Assembly (NCBI GenBank): GCA_002308315.1
Contig: DBWE01000174.1
Span: 179 to 5,433 of the forward strand
Reading direction: 5' to 3'
Length of the DNA: 5,255 nt
Origin: Clostridiales bacterium UBA1246
GTDB taxonomy: Bacteria; Bacillota; Clostridia; Oscillospirales; Oscillospiraceae
Position numbers and translations under genes: made by a program. Below the pieces are notes generated by a model. The model saw nothing but the letters and a program-made list of their open reading frames with translations, ran no database searches and had not been told where the DNA came from. Below, in pieces: positions 4,308 to 5,255 of the stretch (the stretch's first letter is position 1; each line of letters opens with the position of its first letter).

Positions 4308-4796
4308 ATGAACGCCGAGGAAATACTTATCAGCCGCGATCCCCCGGAGAAGGTGCTCAGGCACTGTCTGGCGGTGGGAAAGCTTTCCTTTGACCTGGCG
4401 CAGGCGCTCAACGGGGCGGGCTGCCGTCTTGACGCGGAGCTGTGCCGCCGGGGCGGGATACTGCACGATATATGCCGCACGGAAAAAAACCACGCGGAAA
4501 GAGGCAGGGAGCTGCTGGCCTCGATGGGGCTGAAGGCCGAGGCGGCTATCGTCGGCGCGCACATGGGCGAGGGCATAGACCCCGGGAGCATAGGCGAAAA
4601 GGAAGTCGTATTTCTCGCGGACAAGCTGCTGAAATGCGACAGGCGGGTCTCCGTGGAAGTCCGTTACGGGGACGTCGCGGAGAAGTACGCCGGCGACGCC
4701 GAGGCCGTCGCCGCGGCCGAGGAGAGAAAAAAGCAGGCGCTCGCGCTTAAGGAAAAGGCGGAGGCCGTGCTGGGCCGCAGCCTGGATGAAATTTGA
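4308..4796 (+). CDS. Stand-alone HD-domain metal-dependent phosphohydrolase
   Basis: HD proteins are cytoplasmic metal-dependent phosphohydrolases acting on nucleotides or related phosphoesters. The metal ligands are in order: His19 (VLRHCLAVG, 16-24), His53-Asp54 (GGILHDICR, 49-57) and Asp105 (FLADKLL, 102-108). His62 (NHAERG) and His85 (GAHMGEG) are well placed for a second metal. After about 128 comes an Ala/Glu/Lys-rich helix ending in LGRSLDEI. The overall pattern, including that C-terminus, resembles the HD domain that other bacteria fuse to a MobA-like nucleotidyltransferase in molybdenum-hydroxylase loci; this is from memory and needs a profile search. It lacks the HTG-type motif of YqeK diadenosine tetraphosphatases, so I do not call it YqeK. 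ATG 4308 has GGAG (4298-4301) 6 nt upstream. It has its own promoter, and the promoter of the next gene overlaps its stop. The substrate is unknown. Confidence 0.85.
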   Translation: MNAEEILISRDPPEKVLRHCLAVGKLSFDLAQALNGAGCRLDAELCRRGGILHDICRTEKNHAERGRELLASMGLKAEAAIVGAHMGEGIDPGSIGEKEVVFLADKLLKCDRRVSVEVRYGDVAEKYAGDAEAVAAAEERKKQALALKEKAEAVLGRSLDEI

Positions 4797-4821
4797 CAAA
4801 CCGGGGATACTGCGCTACAAT
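4793..4821 (+). promoter_or_regulatory. Near-consensus SigA promoter overlapping the HD gene stop codon
   Basis: TTGACA (4793-4798), 17 bp, TACAAT (4816-4821): 11 of 12 consensus bases. The -35 contains the TGA stop of the HD gene (4794-4796). Transcription should start near 4828, leaving a leader of about 80 nt with a small possible hairpin (CGGGG 4849-4853 with CCCCG 4864-4868). Confidence 0.88.
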
Positions 4822-4908
4822 CAAGCCGATCGATATGAGACGGCCGCACGGGGAAAACACGGGCCCCGGCGACCGATAAGTTAAATATCTGCATAAGGAG
4901 GAACAGCA

Positions 4909-5255
4909 ATGGCCGTTAAGAATTGTCCCGCATGCGGAAATCCCAATCCCGAAGAAGCGGCTTTCTGCACCGAATGCGGCGCAGCGCTGCCGGTGACCGA
5001 GGAGACCCCCGCGCCTGCTGTCGGGACGGAACAGCCCGCGGCTGCCGAAGCGGCGCCCGCGGCTCCCTTTGCGGCTCCGCCGGCGGAGAGCGCATTCGCC
5101 CCCCGTCCGGAAGTCGGAGCAGCCGAAGATCCGGCGGCTGAGATAAAGAAAGAAGAAGCCCGTATCGAAAAGGAGGCGCCGGCGTATAATCCGCCGACGT
5201 GGTCCGCCGCGCCCGTAACGCCGCCCGCGCCCGTGCTTTCGCCCGCCGCCGCGGA
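4909..5255 (+). CDS. Zinc-ribbon protein with Pro/Ala-rich linker (3' end outside window)
   Basis: The protein opens with a zinc ribbon: CPACGNPNP (6-14) and FCTECG (19-24), giving ligands Cys6, Cys9, Cys20 and Cys23, the classic CxxC-x10-CxxC pattern. Residues 25-115 are a Pro/Ala/Glu-rich low-complexity linker with a short charged break (EIKKEEARIEKEA, about 78-90). In Firmicutes such N-terminal ribbons with disordered linkers usually precede membrane segments or another domain; that part is not visible here, so the function cannot be stated. ATG 4909 is firm: AAGGAGG (4895-4901) sits 7 nt upstream, and a near-consensus promoter lies at 4793-4821. The reading frame stays open to the window edge (115 codons plus 2 bases). 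Confidence 0.88.
   Translation, partial: MAVKNCPACGNPNPEEAAFCTECGAALPVTEETPAPAVGTEQPAAAEAAPAAPFAAPPAESAFAPRPEVGAAEDPAAEIKKEEARIEKEAPAYNPPTWSAAPVTPPAPVLSPAAA

Noticed and set aside
4822..4908. Riboswitch in the 80-nt leader of the zinc-ribbon gene
   Set aside because: Only a 5-bp hairpin with a 10-nt loop is visible and no class signature was found.

Overview
The window reads as GC-rich chromosomal DNA from a member of the Bacillota, most likely a gut-type Clostridia lineage. The evidence is a holB-ricT (yaaT) pair as in Firmicutes replication/RNase Y neighbourhoods, a fused FeoA-FeoB ferrous iron transporter beside a very short DtxR-type repressor, strong AGGAGG-type ribosome binding sites, and SigA-type promoters with 17-bp spacers. 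The lineage is inferred from gene content and style; no rRNA or other taxonomic marker is present.

Layout. 1-440 (minus) is the 5' part of a FeoA-FeoB fusion, starting at TTG and cut by the window edge. 441-624 is a divergent control region with a perfect-consensus SigA promoter for feoAB and an 18-bp palindrome filling its spacer. 625-996 (plus) is a 123-aa DtxR/MntR-family metalloregulator whose primary metal ligands match the iron-type (DtxR) set. 997-1364 is a gene-free stretch with a terminator (1063-1097) and then a mirror-image module: two inverted copies of a promoter-like sequence sharing a perfect 12-bp arm. 1365-2132 is holB (DNA polymerase III delta prime). 2140-3480 is ricT with an unusually long charged tail, 7 nt downstream in the same operon. 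3481-3600 holds two hairpins and no canonical terminator, between convergent genes. 3601-3795 (minus) is a 64-aa single-pass membrane protein. 3796-4023 is a second divergent region with a large stem-loop (3932-3988). 4024-4179 is a 51-aa glycine-zipper membrane protein, followed by a very strong terminator. 4308-4796 is a stand-alone HD-domain protein. A near-consensus promoter overlapping its stop codon drives a zinc-ribbon protein (4909 onward) that runs off the window.

How the parts work together. The left block is a self-contained iron-uptake unit: the repressor most likely senses Fe2+ and shuts off the very strong feoAB promoter. The holB-ricT block is housekeeping: clamp loading at the replication fork, and an Fe-S protein that acts with RicA/RicF on RNase Y-dependent mRNA processing. 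The right part is a set of small, independently transcribed genes, three of them of unknown function. I found no mobile element, CRISPR array, tRNA, rRNA or phage gene. The most interesting items are the iron-type mini-repressor with its candidate operator, the mirrored promoter module upstream of holB, the structured leader at 3932-3988, and the two divergent mini-membrane proteins.
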